Shown here in pieces: positions 46,560-59,955 of a stretch of DNA of 64,000 nucleotides. The notes below the pieces were generated by a model. The model saw only the letters and a list, made by a program, of their open reading frames with translations. It was not told where the DNA came from and ran no database searches. The DNA comes from Chiridota heheva (lineage: Eukaryota; Echinodermata; Holothuroidea; Apodida; Chiridotidae). Every line of letters starts with the position of its first letter. Positions within the stretch are counted from its first letter, which is position 1. The stretch covers positions 97,001 to 161,000 of the forward strand of contig JAIGNY010004089.1 in the NCBI GenBank assembly GCA_020152595.1. Reading direction: 5' to 3'. A program made the position numbers and the translations under genes.

Positions 46560-47330
46560 ACGGTTTCGGTAAATTTTCTTCAATTTTCGGGAAATATCAT
46601 TCAATGTTTGCGAAATCTCTTTCAATCTTAGGAAATTTCCTTCATTCTCGTGCAATTTTCGGAAAACTTCCTTCATTTTCTAAAAATTTTCTCCATTTTC
46701 GATAACTTTTTTTCCATGTTCGGGAAATTTTCTTCAATGTTTGAGAAACTTTTTTCAATTTTGGACAATTTCCTTAATTCTTCTAAAATTTTCGAAATTT
46801 TTTCTTCATTTTGGGGCAATTGATCTTCGATTATAGGTAAATTTTCTTTAATTTTCGGAAAAGGTTCCTTCACTTAATGCTTAGGAAGTTTCTTTCAATT
46901 TTAGACAATTTCCATTACTTTCGTCACGGTGCATTTTTTTCAATTTTTGGAAATTTCCTTTATTTTGTGGCAATATATCTTTGATTATCGATAGATTTTT
47001 TTCAACATTTGGGAAATTTCCTTCAATGTTTGGGAAATTACATTCAATCTCTGAAAATTTCATCCATTTTTATGTAATTTTTTGAAATTTTCCTTCCTGT
47101 TTAGGGAATTTTTCTTTGCTTCTCGATATTCTTCAATTATTTTTAATTTTCGGACAATTTCCTTCGACATTTTGGCTGATAAATGTTCTTTGATCTTCGG
47201 TAAATTTTCATGAATTATCGGAAATGTTACCAAAATTTCCAATGATTTTACAAAAATTTTAATGATTTTATCAAAATTTCCAATGATTTTATCAAAATTT
47301 TATTCATTTTTGTTAATAATTTCCCAATTT
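46560..47330. repeat. Degenerate AT-rich repeat (AAATTTTCTTCAATTTTCGG type)
   Basis: About 25 loosely similar 25-35-base units with TTCAATTTTNGGNAAATTTC. Minus-strand ORFs at 46673-47242 read as Lys/Glu/Asn/Ile-rich pseudo-coiled-coils; this follows from the base composition and is not evidence of a gene. Confidence 0.75.
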
Positions 47331-47685
47331 TCTCAAGGTAAAATCGTTTCAGAGAGTACCTTTCTCTCTGCTCCCCGCTTATAAGATTACACCCTTGTCC
47401 CAGTATGTCCCATTAATTATGACATAACTGCTCATAAAACCGTAACACACGTTATCACATCATCCCTGGTTTAGTTTAGCTTTCCCCCTGACATTTTATC
47501 CTGTTACGCCCCTGTTTCTATGACGTCAATTTTGTAAACATTGTGACAAATAAACGGGTTCGTATGTACGTGAAAAACAATTGCTGATGGGGCGAACAAC
47601 AATGATTATTCGATTGGTTTGGGAGTTCACAACAGACATGTATAAAGTCGAATGAATGCCTTTTAAAAAAGAAAATTTTCCACAA
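47331..47685. other. Intergenic, no feature seen
   Basis: Short unique stretch left of the 28-bp array. Confidence 0.5.
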
Positions 47686-49605
47686 GGCAATTATTTCCCC
47701 CTTTCCAATGGAGGACACTTCTTGCCCCCTTTCCAATGGAGGACACTTCTTGCCCCTTTCCAATGGAGGACACTCTTGCCCCCTTTCCAATGGAGGACAT
47801 TTCTTGCCCCCTTTCCAATGGAGGACACTTCTTGCCCCCTTTCCAATGGAGGATACTTCTTGCCCCCTTTCCAATGGATTGTACTTCTTGCCCCCTTTCC
47901 AATGCAGGGCACTTCTTCCCCCTTTTCCAATGGAGGGCACTTTGTCCTCCTTTCCAATGAAGGGCACTTATTTTCCTTTTCTAATGGAAGGCACTTCCTC
48001 CCTTTTTCCAATGGAAGGACATCTTCTTTTCCCCTTTCCAATGGAGGTACACTTCTTGCCCCCTTTCCAATGGAGGGCACTTCTTTTCCCCTTTCCAATG
48101 GAAGGACACTTTTTGCCCCCTTTTTTTCAATGGAGGATACTTCTTTGCCCCCTTTCCAATGGAGGACACTTCTTGCCCCTTTTTCCAATGGAGGATACTT
48201 CTTTGCCCCCTTTCCAATGAAGGACACTTGCCTCTTTTCCAATGGAGGACACTTCTTGCCCCTTTTTCCAATGGAGGACACTTCTTTCCCTTTCCAATGA
48301 AGGGCACTTCTTGCCCCCTTTTTCCAATGGAAGGTACTTCTTTCCCCTTTCCAATGGAAGACACTTCTTGCCCCCTTTTTCCAATGGAGGACACTTCTTT
48401 TCCCCTTTCCAATGGAAGACACTTCTTGCCCCCTTTTTCCAATGGAGGACACTTCTTTTCCCCTCTTCAATGGAAGACACTTCTTGCCCCCTTTTTCCAA
48501 TGGAGGACACTTCTTTTCCCCTTTCCAATGGAAGACACTTCTTGCCCCATTTTCCAATGGAAGACACTTCTTTTCCCCTTTCCAATGGAAGACACTTCTT
48601 GCCCCCTTTTCCCAATGGAGGACACTTCTTTCCCTCTTCAATGGAAGATACTTCTTGCCCCCTTTCCAATGGAGGACACTCTTGCCCCCTTTCCAATGGA
48701 GGACACTCTTGCCCCCTTTCCAATGGAGGATACTTCTTGCCCCCTTTCCAATGAAGGGCACTTCTTGCCTCTTTTCCAATGGAGGACACTTCTTGCCCCC
48801 TTTGCAATGAAGTGTACTTCTTGCCCCCTTGCCAATGGAGGACACTTCTTCCCCTTTCCAATGGAGGACACTTCTTACCCCCTTTCCAATGGAGGACACT
48901 TCTTTTCCCCTTTCCAATGGAGGACACTTCTTTCCCCTTTTCCAATGGAGGACACTTCTTACCCCCTTTCCAATGGAGGACATTTCTTTTCCCCTTTCCA
49001 ATGGAAGGCACTTCTTGCCCCCTTTCCAATGGAGGACACTTCTTGCCCCCTTTCCAATGGAGGACACTTCTTGCTCCCTTTCCAATGGAGGATACTTCTT
49101 GCCCCCTTTCCAATGGAGGATACTTCTTGCCCCCTTTCCAATGGAGGACACTTCTTTTGCCCCTTTCCAATGGAAACTTCGTTTGCTCCCTTTCCAATGA
49201 AGACACTTCTTACCCCCTTTTCCAATGGAGGACACTTCTTTTTTTCCCCTTTGCAATGGAGGATAACCCTTTCAATGGAGGATACTTTTGCCCCCTTTCC
49301 AATGGAAGACACTCTTGCCCCCTTTCCAATGGAGGGCACTTCTTGCCCCCTTTCCAATGGAGAATACTTCTTGCCCCCTTTCCAATGAAGGGCACTTCTT
49401 GCCTCTTTTCCAATGGAGGACACTTCTTTTCCCCTTTCCAATGGAGAACACTTCTTTTCCCCTTTCCAATGGAAGACTCTTCTTACCCCATTTTCCAATG
49501 GAGAACACTTCTTGCCTCTTTTCCAATGGAGAACACTTCTTGCCCCCTTTTCCAATGGAGGACATTTCGTGCCCCCTTTCCAATGGAGGACACTTCTTGC
49601 CCGTG
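47686..49605. repeat. 28-bp minisatellite, about 68 copies
   Basis: Unit TTCCAATGGAGGACACTTCT plus TGCCCCCT, varying from 26 to 30 bp through C/T-run length. The superperiod of 84 bp gives a 28-residue pattern that cycles through all frames, so stop-free ORFs of up to 521 (minus) and 409 (plus) residues occur. Variants (AATGAAGGGCACTT, AATGGAAGACACTTC, GGATACTTC) cluster in runs. A higher-order block near 48300-48620 alternates GGAAGACACTTC and GGAGGACACTTC units. Confidence 0.97.
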
Positions 49606-51655
49606 TGGTGAGGGGCAGGAGGGGTTTGCCCCCATATCCGTGGTGCAGGCATCCTTTATCAGTACACAGATTAAATAGGGAGGCAAAGGGGCGTTTGTCT
49701 CCGGCCCCAGATGTTTTAGTTTAATTTTCTGATGTTATAGTTTGGTACACAGGTAAACAATCTTGCATCTTGATAAACATATGAATGATATTAGTAAGGG
49801 GAAATTGAACGATATAAAGGTACAACTCTCGGTCAGGAACCAGTGGCATAGAAAGGGTCACCTCTCATGCATGGCCGTAATTCCAGAAGGGGAGGGGGAC
49901 ATGCGCTCCCTTTCGACAGAACTTTAAAAATTCAGTACAATTTAGGGAAAATTTGCCTCTTGTTCCCCCACTTTTTGGATAAGATGCCATTTATCGCGAT
50001 TTTGAGAGCAGAAAGTTGTTTAATATTATGTTAACTCCAAGGATGAAGCCCTGTTAGAAGTCAAGTTTCTGGAAATCCTGAGTTTTCGATTTTGATAACA
50101 GAAAATTGCTTAAACTCTTGTCAAATCCAGGGCGGAATTCCCGGAAGCCCTGCGCTTCTCGTGATTTTGATAGCACAAAATTGGTCAAGGACCAAGCCCT
50201 GGTAGGGACCCAAGGGGCAAAGCCTCCAGAAGCCCCACATTTCTCATGATTTTGATAACAGGAAATTGCTTTAAAATGTGTCAAATCAAGGGGCGAGCCA
50301 AATTTATGGGGCAAATCATCACGTTTCTTGTGATTTTGACATGTTTGATAGCAGAAATTTTAATATCGTGTCAAACTAGGGGCGAAGCCTCCAGAAGCCC
50401 TACATTTCTCGCGATAATGAAAACACACAAAAAAAACTTAATATTGTGTCAAATCCAGCAGTCCCTACAGTCGGTCGAAGTCCTGGTTGGCACCCAGGGG
50501 CTAAGCCCCAGAAGCTTAGCGTTTTTTTTGCCGTGATTTTGCTCAGAATCATGTAAATTCCACACGAATGTTTAAATGTAGGACTACAATATGATATATA
50601 TTTTAAAATGTATGTTCAAATGTAGGACAACAATATGTGTGTCTTCACTTGAGGTCCCAGGCTATTTTTTATATGTAAGAATAAAGCTTGGAGAGAAAAC
50701 CTTTACGTTTATTTTAAAATGATACAAATTGCAGAAGTTGAGAATATAAAGTATATAAAAAATACAATCTCAGGACAATTTGTGTGCCCCTGTGAGCATT
50801 TGGTGCTCTCTAGGAAAGCTTCACTGGTGGAGGGGGGGGGAGGGGGGTTTCCCTGGCCCCCTGCCACTGTTCTTCACTACAGAATTTTCTGCACCCGGCC
50901 TTAGCAAGGCTTAATCTGGCCCTGGTCCTTGTAAATTCAGATAGCATCTAATTGTGCCCACAAGTTGCCAGTTCTGCTATGCATGGTTGCCGCCAATCCA
51001 CCAATATCACCCGACAAGCCTTTTTTTAATCTACTCATACAACCTCTTCATTTACAAGCTCTTCTTATACAGTCTCTTCATTTGGCCTACCAATTTCTTT
51101 TAAATATTATGGTACTGGTTGGCCAACCTGCACATTTTACACGAGCATTTGACGAGCAAAATGAACAAAAATAAGTTTCATTAGCAATTTTCATATCATT
51201 TTGGAGGGAAATATTTTCTTTCTAGGTGTTCTTATATCCATTTCTTGTCATTTTCTTATTAATAAAAGTGGAGAATCTGTGTCTCTCAAACCTCTTCCCC
51301 CACCTGGTGGTGCCGCTTGTGCTTTAGGGATTCACTGTCTGCCTTTGCCATTTTCTATCAATTCAAGTGGCCTATCGAGTGACAATTCATTAAAGCCCTG
51401 ACACACAATAAATTACACTGGACAAGCTGATATGAGAATAATGCATCCGTAAGGCAGGATCTGGTGATACAAGAGGGAATTTTCCCCCCTCATTTTGTTT
51501 AAGGACAATTCCCCCCACCCCCTCCCACACACTTGTTTCAGTGTGCAAATCCTGCTTATGAACGCATATAAAACAGAAATGGCAGAACCATGTGATAGCA
51601 TCCCCACAATTTTCAGCAAAGTTAAACAAGTATCATTTTCAGAGATGAGGTGTCC
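49606..51655. other. Intergenic with GGGGC-palindrome repeats
   Basis: About 50040-50530 holds four diverged units with CGATTTTGATAACAGAAAAT, TTGTGTCAAATCCAG and the GGGGCGAAGCC palindrome seen at 43.1-43.9 kb. The rest shows no gene or recognised element. Confidence 0.5.
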
Positions 51656-51659
51656 ATTT

Positions 51660-54065
51660 TAATATAAAGTGCAACCCCCTCACCCCTCTTTCAACTAACA
51701 TCCTGATTGAGATAATCAGAGAGTGCATCCCCCTTCCCCCTTAACTAACACCCTGATTGAGATAATCAGAGAGTGCATCCCCCTCCCCCTTAACTAACAC
51801 CCTGATTGAGATAATCAGAGAGTGCATCCCCTCCCCTTAACTAACACCCTGATTGAGATAATCAGAGAGTGCATCCATTCCCCTCCCCTTAACTAACACC
51901 CTGATTGAGATAATCAGAGAGTGCACTCCCTCAACTAACACCCTGATTGAGATAATCAGAGAGTGCACCCACAACTAACATCCTGATTGAGATAATCAGA
52001 GAGTACACCCCCACAACTAACATCCTGATTGAGATAATCAGAGAGTGCACCCCCACAACTAACATCCTGATTGAGATAATCAGAGAGTGCACCCTCAACT
52101 AACCCTGATTGAGATAATCAGAGAGTGCACCCCCTCAACTAACATCCTGATTGAGATAATCAGAGAGTGCATCCCCCCCTCCCCCTCAACTAACACCTGA
52201 TTGAGATAATCAGAGAGTGCACCCCCTCAACTAACATCCTGATTGAGATAATCAGAGAGTGCACCCCCTCAACTAACATCCTGATTGAGATAAGTGCACC
52301 CCCTTAACTAACACCCTGATTGAGATAATCAGAGAGTGCACCCCCCTCAACTAACACCCTGATTGAGATAATCAGAGAGTGCACCCCCTCAACTAACACC
52401 CTGATTGAGATAATCAGAGAGTGCACCCCCTCAACTAACACCATGATTGAAATAATCAGAGAGTGCACCCCACCCCTCAACTAACATCCTGATTGAGATA
52501 ATCAGAAAGTGCACCACCCTCAACTAACATCCTGATTGAGATAATCAGAGTGCACCCCCACCCCTCAACTAACATCCTGATTGAGATAATCAAGACTGCA
52601 CCCCCTCAACTAACATCCTGATTGAGATAATCAGAGAGTGCACCCCCTCAAATAACATCCTGATTGAGATAATCAAGACTGCACCCCCCTCAACTAACAT
52701 CCTGATTGAGATAATCAGATAGTGCACCCCTCCTCAACTAACATCCTGATTGAGATAATCAGAGTGCACCCCCTCAACTAACATCCTGATTGAGATAATC
52801 AGAGAGTGCACCCCCCTCAACTATTATCCTGATTGAGATAATCAGAGAGTGCACCCCACCCCTCAACTAACTTCCTGATTGAGATAATCAAGACTGCACC
52901 CCCTCAACTAACATTCTGATTAAGATAATCAGAGAGTGCACCCTCAACTAACATCCTGATTGAGATAATCAGAGAGTGCACCCCCTCAACTAACATCCTG
53001 ATTGAGATAATCAGAGAGTGCACCCCCTCAACTAACATCCTGATTGAGATAATCAGAAAATGCACCCCCTTAACTAACATCCTGATTGAGATAATCAGAG
53101 AATGCACCATCCCCCTCCCTCAACTAACATCCTGATTGAGATAATCAAGACTGCACCCCCTCAACTAACATCCTGATTGAAATAATCAGAGAGTGCACCC
53201 CTCAAATAACATCCTGATTGAGATAATCAAGACTGCACCCCCTCAACTAACATCCTGATTGAGATAATCAGAGAGTGCACCCCCCTCAACTAACATCCTG
53301 ATTGAGATAATCAGAGTGCACCTCCCCCTCAACTAACATCCTGATTGAGATAATCAGAGAATGCACCCCCCCTCAACTAACATCCTGATTGAGATAATCA
53401 AGACTGCACCCCCTCAACTAACATCCTATTTGAGATAATCAGAGAGTGCACCCCCACAACTAACATCCTGATTGAGATAATCAGAGAGTACACCCCCACA
53501 ACTAACATCCTGATTGAGATAATCAGAGAGTGCACCCCCACAACTAACATCCTGATTGAGATAATCAGAAAATGCACCCCCTCAACTAACATCCTGATTG
53601 AGATAATCAGAGAATGCATCATACCCCTCAACTAACATCCTGATTGAGATAATCAGAATGCACCCTCCTAACATCCAACTAGCATCCTGATTGATTAAGA
53701 TAATCAGAGTGCACCTCCCCCTCAACTAGTATCCTGATTGAGATAATCAGAGTGCACCCCCTCAACTAGCATCCTGATTGAAATAATCAGAGTACACCCC
53801 ACAACTAACATCCTGATTGAAATAATCAGAAGTACACCCCTCAACTAACATCTTGATTGAGATAATCAGAGAATGCACCCCCTCAACTAACATCCTGATT
53901 GAAATAATCAGAGTACACCCCACAACTAACCCCCAGAGAGTCAACTAGCATCCTGATTGAGATAATCAGAGAATGCACCCCTCAACTAACATCCTGATTG
54001 AGATAATCAGAGTTAACCCCCACAACTAACATCCTGAATGAAATAATCAGAGAGTGCACTCCTCA
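51660..54065. repeat. 42-bp satellite, about 57 copies
   Basis: Unit CTCAACTAACATCCTGATTG plus AGATAATCAGAGAGTGCACCCC, 38-46 bp through variation in C-runs. Every unit carries the inverted repeat CTGATT-GAGAT-AATCAG, a 6-bp stem with a 5-base loop. Units at the left end have longer C/T runs (CCCCCTTCCCCCTTAACTAA); the CAAGACTGCACC variant recurs at intervals. The minus ORFs (SLIISIRMLVEGVH repeats) are by-products. Confidence 0.97.
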
Positions 54066-55238
54066 AATTCTTTGCCTCAAAATTCTAACCCTTTCTGCTG
54101 CCCCTTCACTGCTCAGTATAAATCATATTTCAAAGAAAAATGCCAGAAGGAGAAATCATTTGATTAAATTACATTTATTTCAATGTCATAAAAATTCTTT
54201 TAAAACTTTTTTTTTTCCTGCTCAAAGCAGTTACACAAATCACTGCATTAGCCACATTTCTATGTAGAACTTATACATCTTAAAAACATTAGCGCCGGAA
54301 GTGGGGAGGGAAATGAAAGAGGCCATTACCCTCACTTTTCAGAAATTCCAGTTTTGGTCGCCCCTCCCCACTTTTAATGGTAAACCCAATTTACTTTCCA
54401 GCAAAATAACAACAAAAATATTAAGATTACAAAAACTGAACAGTAATTTAGGGATTCCCCTCCACCCGACCCCATCAAGTTGCAAATTTTCCAGCACCAC
54501 TGTTTAAAATATATGTTGCACCATGCCAGAATTTTCTTTAATAGTTAAAGAATGTTCTGACAACTCATTTCTAATTCTCCCTTAAACTGGTAAATTCCAA
54601 CCCCACAAATAAGTCTGTTTGTCACACATCAAATAAACTAAAGCTTGTTCAGGGTGCAACAATAGGGTTGGGGAAGGGTGGGTAAACCCCACTGACCTCT
54701 TTTTTTGTTTGGAGGGAGGGGGCCTGAACAATAACACTGTGATATGTTCTTCTGGACCCCAAAAGGTAAATTACCCATGGCCCAAAGATCTTCCTTGCAC
54801 CACTAAATCAAAGCTGGATCAGTGGATCAAAATTGTCTTGCTGTATTTTTAATCACAACATTTCGGTTGGGCGACATTTCAGAGAATCGATTTTAAATGC
54901 AAATATTCTATGGATGCTTTTGATACCACTCCAATTAATAACTATTTACACACAGAATATACTCATCCACACCTGGTACCAAACCCTGTATTCTCTGCCA
55001 ACAATAAATATTAGGTCACACACGGCAAACTCACAGGCACGCAAAATTCAAATGTACAAAGCAACTAGTAAAATATGTAAGAAAATGGAATGTTAAGTAC
55101 AGAAATGTATCATATGCAAAACTGAAATGCACATTTTTATTTTGTTTTATAAGCAAGATAAGACAAAACAAATATACTTATGGTTCCCTAAATTTCCAGT
55201 CTTAATCGGTAGTACTCCAGTATTCCACATTGACTTAA
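54066..55238. other. Intergenic, no feature seen
   Basis: No splice-bounded coding sequence or recognised repeat. Confidence 0.5.
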
Positions 55239-55792
55239 ACATATTGACTCATTTTATTATATTTGATAGAGAACAATAAAAGAAACAAGATTGGTGAAAA
55301 AAAAACAAGTTAATATCTTATTCCTACAAGAACTTATTGAATTTTAAAGATTTTTTCTTGTCTGCATAAAAGAGATTGTTTATCTGAGTCTAAGTCGTCA
55401 TGACGATGTCATCACAGCACTTCATGTACTATTGTTTGAAAATTAATTTTAAATTTTGTACATGATTGGGACCATTTTTTCTTTAAAAATTATTAAGAAT
55501 AATGTAAAATAAAATGTACAATGTTTTCCAATCTATTCTTGTAACTTATATTTAAATTATGAAAAAATGGTAATCAATTTTCAAAGAAATACAGAAAGAT
55601 TAGAACAGGAGCTGCTGTGATGACATCATAATGATAACTTAGACTCAGTACAAAAGTAATGTTTATACGGGCAAGAAAAATCTTATAAGTTCAATAACTT
55701 CTTCTTGGAATGAGATATCAACATGGTTTTTGTACCAATCGCTCTCTGATTTTTTTCTCTATCAGAAATTCAAAAATAAAATTCCATAGGAA
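55239..55792. mobile_element. TTAA-flanked fold-back element (family 2), copy 2
   Basis: Between TTAA at 55235-55238 and 55793-55796. Same arms as 23780-24357 (GATGTCATCACAGCACTTCA and GAGCTGCTGTGATGACATCA pair). Confidence 0.75.
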
Positions 55793-57891
55793 TTAAGGAA
55801 AAAACAATAGTTGTGATTTCAATAGCTCTAAAGACGAGCAAAAATAAGCCTCAATTTTCAGCAACAAAGTCTGAAAAATGTATTAATTGACTACAAATAA
55901 CCAAGAAATATGACAGAAATTGCAGATGTTTTATAATGAAAGGAATACCATAAGGTGGGAAGTTGTCCCATCTGTTTTAAGAGTTGGGCAACCATCTTGC
56001 ATCAATAATTTGACTGAGGAGAGAAAAAGCCAATTATTTCCAATGTGCAGCTGTGTGTGAGTGGGTGGGGGGGGGGGGGACAGGATCATAATGTTCCTCC
56101 CATAAGTAAGATACAAAATGGATACAAAATGGGTTAACTGACCACTAAAATAATCCATTATTAAAGCAAACATTTCAGTCACATTCACCAACATATTCAT
56201 TATTTTTATGCCCTGCCGGAAAAAAAAGAAAACTTATTTCCCGAGAAATTGTCTGCTGGACATACTAGATCCCCCTCCATTTTCACGGATAACGTTTTCC
56301 TTAACACACAAAACTAAAAAAGAAAGAAGATACCTCTGCGAATATGAGAATAACTAAACTTCAGTGAACATTTTCTTTTATTGCTTTCATGTTTTCAGGC
56401 AATACCAGTTTCCTTGAGATCACAAAAAAGAAGAAGTGTTTTTTGCATTCTTCTGCAAGACTCATAATTAGCTACCCTCAGAAACCTTCCTACATCTTCA
56501 TTTCTCCAACCCACATCATTCCCCCGCCAATATCCATGACAACCCACCCGTATCCCCTACCCACATTCTTCTCCTACCCATATCCTTCGCATACCCCCAA
56601 GCTTCCCCATCCCTGGTCTACCACACGATATAATGGCTGTCCATTTGTCTTAATGAGCAGTCCTCAAGGATCTATCTCTATCATAATTTGTGGGTTTTAA
56701 TTCGTGAACACAAGAACTGGAACACCGTTGGTCACCTTTGTGCACCAGAATCATATTCCAAAGGTACCGACATTTCCCATTTTCTACCTGTCCCTATAGC
56801 TTTAAATATTAAAAACAAAATATTACAAAAATATCAATTTATAAATGCCAAGACGCCAGAAATTTTGACTTGAAGGTGACCATCAAGACAAAATCTGGAC
56901 AAAATCTATGGTTTCTGAATAATCGGGAATTCGAGGAAAGAAAAGGGGTTCAGATTTCATGAGTAACCCACATTGTGGTAAATATATGCTCTATAAACAT
57001 CGCCCATATAATTGTGCGATGAACTGTACATTAAATTGCAAAAGAGGGAAGTACATAAAGATGTATTTACTACATTAATATTATTTCTATGACAATTTTT
57101 CGTGGGAAGATTTTTGACACCTTTATTCAGACCGTGGGAAATTTTATAATTAATTCCGACTCTGCATCAAGATCTCTTTCATGTAAGATGGACTTGCTTG
57201 ATAAAGAAATTATTCAATCGTAACGATTTATACGTCCTATCATTGAATAAGAATGATTGGCATTGTTTCAATATCTTACACGCTATATTACTGGCATTAA
57301 CGTGCATGCACATCATAAAAGTTAAACAATTTCTACAACCATGAGTAATATTGACATGTCATTCCACACTTAGGTTCATTAGTTTTGGTCCATTGACAGA
57401 TTGTTCCATAGAGTTTGCTAGTTCTGCTCTGCTTTGTACAACTTATGTGCCATTCAAACCACAATCTTTGCTTTACAACCCCCATTGTTATGAGTTTCTT
57501 TCATTCTCATATTACTATTATTCAACCCTAGAGATTGTCATATATGTCCTCTATGTGATGGCATAAATCGTCCCTCTTTTCGCGTAGTGACGAATGCCAT
57601 TTTTGTAGTGACAAATGTCAAAATTAAAATGATTAATTCCGCATACTGATGAATGTTCCAAAAATTTTGAAGCTTGATGAAATAAAAATTGATAAACGTA
57701 TTATATAGCTTTATATATCATTGGAAAAAGAAAATGATAATTTTTGACAATTGTACTCACAATAAAGATATTCTAAACAAAATCTTATTTCATGAAACTT
57801 CAAAGACATTCGTCAGTATCGGAAATAATAATTCAGTATTTCCAACAATTTTCATTTCACCTAAATAAGACATTCGTCAGTATGCGGAAAA
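55793..57891. other. Intergenic, no gene supported
   Basis: A G-run at 56067-56080 and short ORFs only. Confidence 0.5.
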
Positions 57892-58119
57892 GTGGGCCAA
57901 AATGTCAAAGATGAATTTCATTTCCTAGCGGTTTGCATTAGCTATGATTATTTAAGAAGCAAATTCTTGCCTAAACTTGCACTACATCCTTCATTTCATA
58001 ATTTTGTAAAGCACCTAAAGCAGAAAAAGTATGTATGTGATATTGCAAATTTTCTTTTACAGGCTCTAAATTTTAGCGATTTTCTTAAAGAATTTAGAAG
58101 CGATTGTTTTAAAGAATAA
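57892..58119 (+). pseudogene. Retrotransposon reverse transcriptase C-terminal fragment
   Basis: A 75-codon ORF: NVKDEFHFLAVCISYDYLRS then KFLPKLALHPSFHNFVKHLK. DEFHFL-x-C-x5-LR is the widely seen C-terminal module of invertebrate LINE polymerases (zinc-binding DEFHFLFxCPLYxxLR). The first Met is arbitrary; the real reading frame once entered from upstream. 5'-truncated and probably dead; no RT core is present. Confidence 0.75.
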
Positions 58120-59465
58120 GAATCTTGTATATATTTACTTGTTTGTAATTCTCCTCTCAATTAATGTATGTGAATATGTTGTTATTATGTTATGGGCTGG
58201 ATTACAAATCATCATTAGTATAGGCACTGCTTAAAAATCTGGCCTGCAATTTTCAAGCAACAAATTAACCACATTGTTCCACAAGATTAACTTTGCATCA
58301 TAACATTGAGGTATAAATAGTTTATGCTCATATTTCATTTCACCTTTCCCCAGCAGCAAAGACAAACAATACCAGCATTGATTATGGTTACTAATTATAT
58401 TACAAGGAATGCCATTATATTCTAATGTGTGTCACTAAAAATACCATGCAACACCAGTGGGAGTAGTTGTTATCTTGAAGGAGCTAGGAAAGGTGAAACT
58501 GTATACAGTTTTGTGGTTTGGGAAACAAAGAAATATATAACTTTTACTTTGACTGCCCTGCTCCATTTGAGGGCCAGTTGAGATATTCCTGGTTTTAAGC
58601 AAAGTCATTTCTAATGATTCATTAATTACGCGTAAGCACTTTCACATTTGTACAATTGTGTATAACGAGGTTGTGCGATGTAAATACCATTCAAAATATT
58701 TTGTTCCATGAGTAATTTTATTATTTTGGTGTATTATTATTGATTATTTTGTTGTGGTTGTAACCATACATGTATTGATTTATTCCTCAGAAATAAATGG
58801 AGAAAAAAATTAATATTAACTGCATAGTGCTGGTGTTGATAATACTTCCACTGTCTTCTTTTGCATGTTTCATGCAGACAACATCTATATTTTATATCAC
58901 CTGCAAAGCGCTATGGTAACAATATGTCTCTTTTAACTCCTTTTCCGTTACTACTGGCCAAGTGGATTGGTTGATTTGATGATACTGGACGGTCCAAGTC
59001 ACATGAGTTGTGGAGCTACGGGTGGTGGAGGGGGGGAGTAATTTTCCCCACACAAGATTGCTTTCCCCCACTTGCCCCAGAAAATTTGTTAAAAAGACAT
59101 ATTTTGTCCAATTTATAGGATTTTGCCCCCCATGAGACAAATTTGCCCCTCACTTGCCCCCATGACTAAAATCCTGGTGCTGCACTGGTCGAATGTGTCA
59201 GACAGTTAGCAAAAAAAAAAGTTAGGATGTTGGTGCACATGTGTCAGATGGTTAGCAAAGAAAGTTAGGATGTTGCAAACATGCAGGTTAATTGCAAGAG
59301 ATAATTTTAGAGCACTGTTGGACACTGGACAAAACAGCCATATTGATATCACCAATGTAGTGCTATTGCAGAGAAAATTTTATCCAACTCCTTTTCATTC
59401 TGCCTCTTCTTTTGGTTAATCTCCAAGAATGGGTACTTTTTAAGAAGGAAAGGGGGAGTCCAACC
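58120..59465. other. Intergenic, no gene supported
   Basis: May include the 3' tail of the retroelement fragment to its left. A short duplicated phrase (GTCAGANNGTTAGCAAA, AGTTAGGATGTTG) lies at 59195-59275. Confidence 0.45.
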
Positions 59466-59590
59466 CTTAGGGTGCTAAAAACATTTCCCTTAGGGTGCTA
59501 AAAAACATTTCCCTTAGGGTGCTAAAACATTTTCCTTAGGGTGTTAAAAACATTTCTCTTAGGATGCTAAAAACAATTCCCTTAGGTGAT
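59466..59590. repeat. 25-bp tandem repeat, five copies
   Basis: Unit CCCTTAGGGTGCTAAAAACA plus TTTCC, with the last units diverged. Confidence 0.92.
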
Positions 59591-59639
59591 AACATTTCTA
59601 CCGAAGGAGAGGAAAGGGTGTGCACCACCTCTGGTCTAC

Positions 59640-59955
59640 ATTATATAAAAATATATCAATATAAATGTTTGAGGAATTATCTCAGGTTTTATCACCAGCT
59701 TGTTGCTAGTCTTTCAGGGAAGGGGGAGGGAGCGCAATCCCTTGGTCAACCCCAAATATATATATATATATATATCAATATAATGGTTTGAGGAATTATC
59801 TCAAGTTTCATCACCACCTTGTCGCTAGTCTCCCAGAGAGGTGGGGGGAGGGGGGCGCCATCCCTCTGGTCGAACCCAAATATAAATATATATCACTATA
59901 AATGTTTGATGATTTATTTCCGGTTTTGTCACCAGCTTGCTGCTAGTCTCTCACT
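59640..59955. repeat. About 118-bp tandem repeat, 2.6 copies
   Basis: Units share GTTTGAGGAATTATCTCAGG, ATCACCAGCTTGTTGCTAGT and a G-rich stretch followed by CAACCCCAAATATA. The right end overlaps the last codons of the possible exon at 59929-60089. Confidence 0.85.

Noticed and set aside
47691-49388. Long ORFs (521 and 409 residues) as repeat proteins
   Set aside because: Open frames occur on both strands and in several frames of a 28-bp array with frequent length changes; no splice context or signal peptide.
57892-58119. 75-residue ORF as an independent small gene
   Set aside because: The DEFHFL...LR pattern is that of a LINE polymerase C-terminus without its core.
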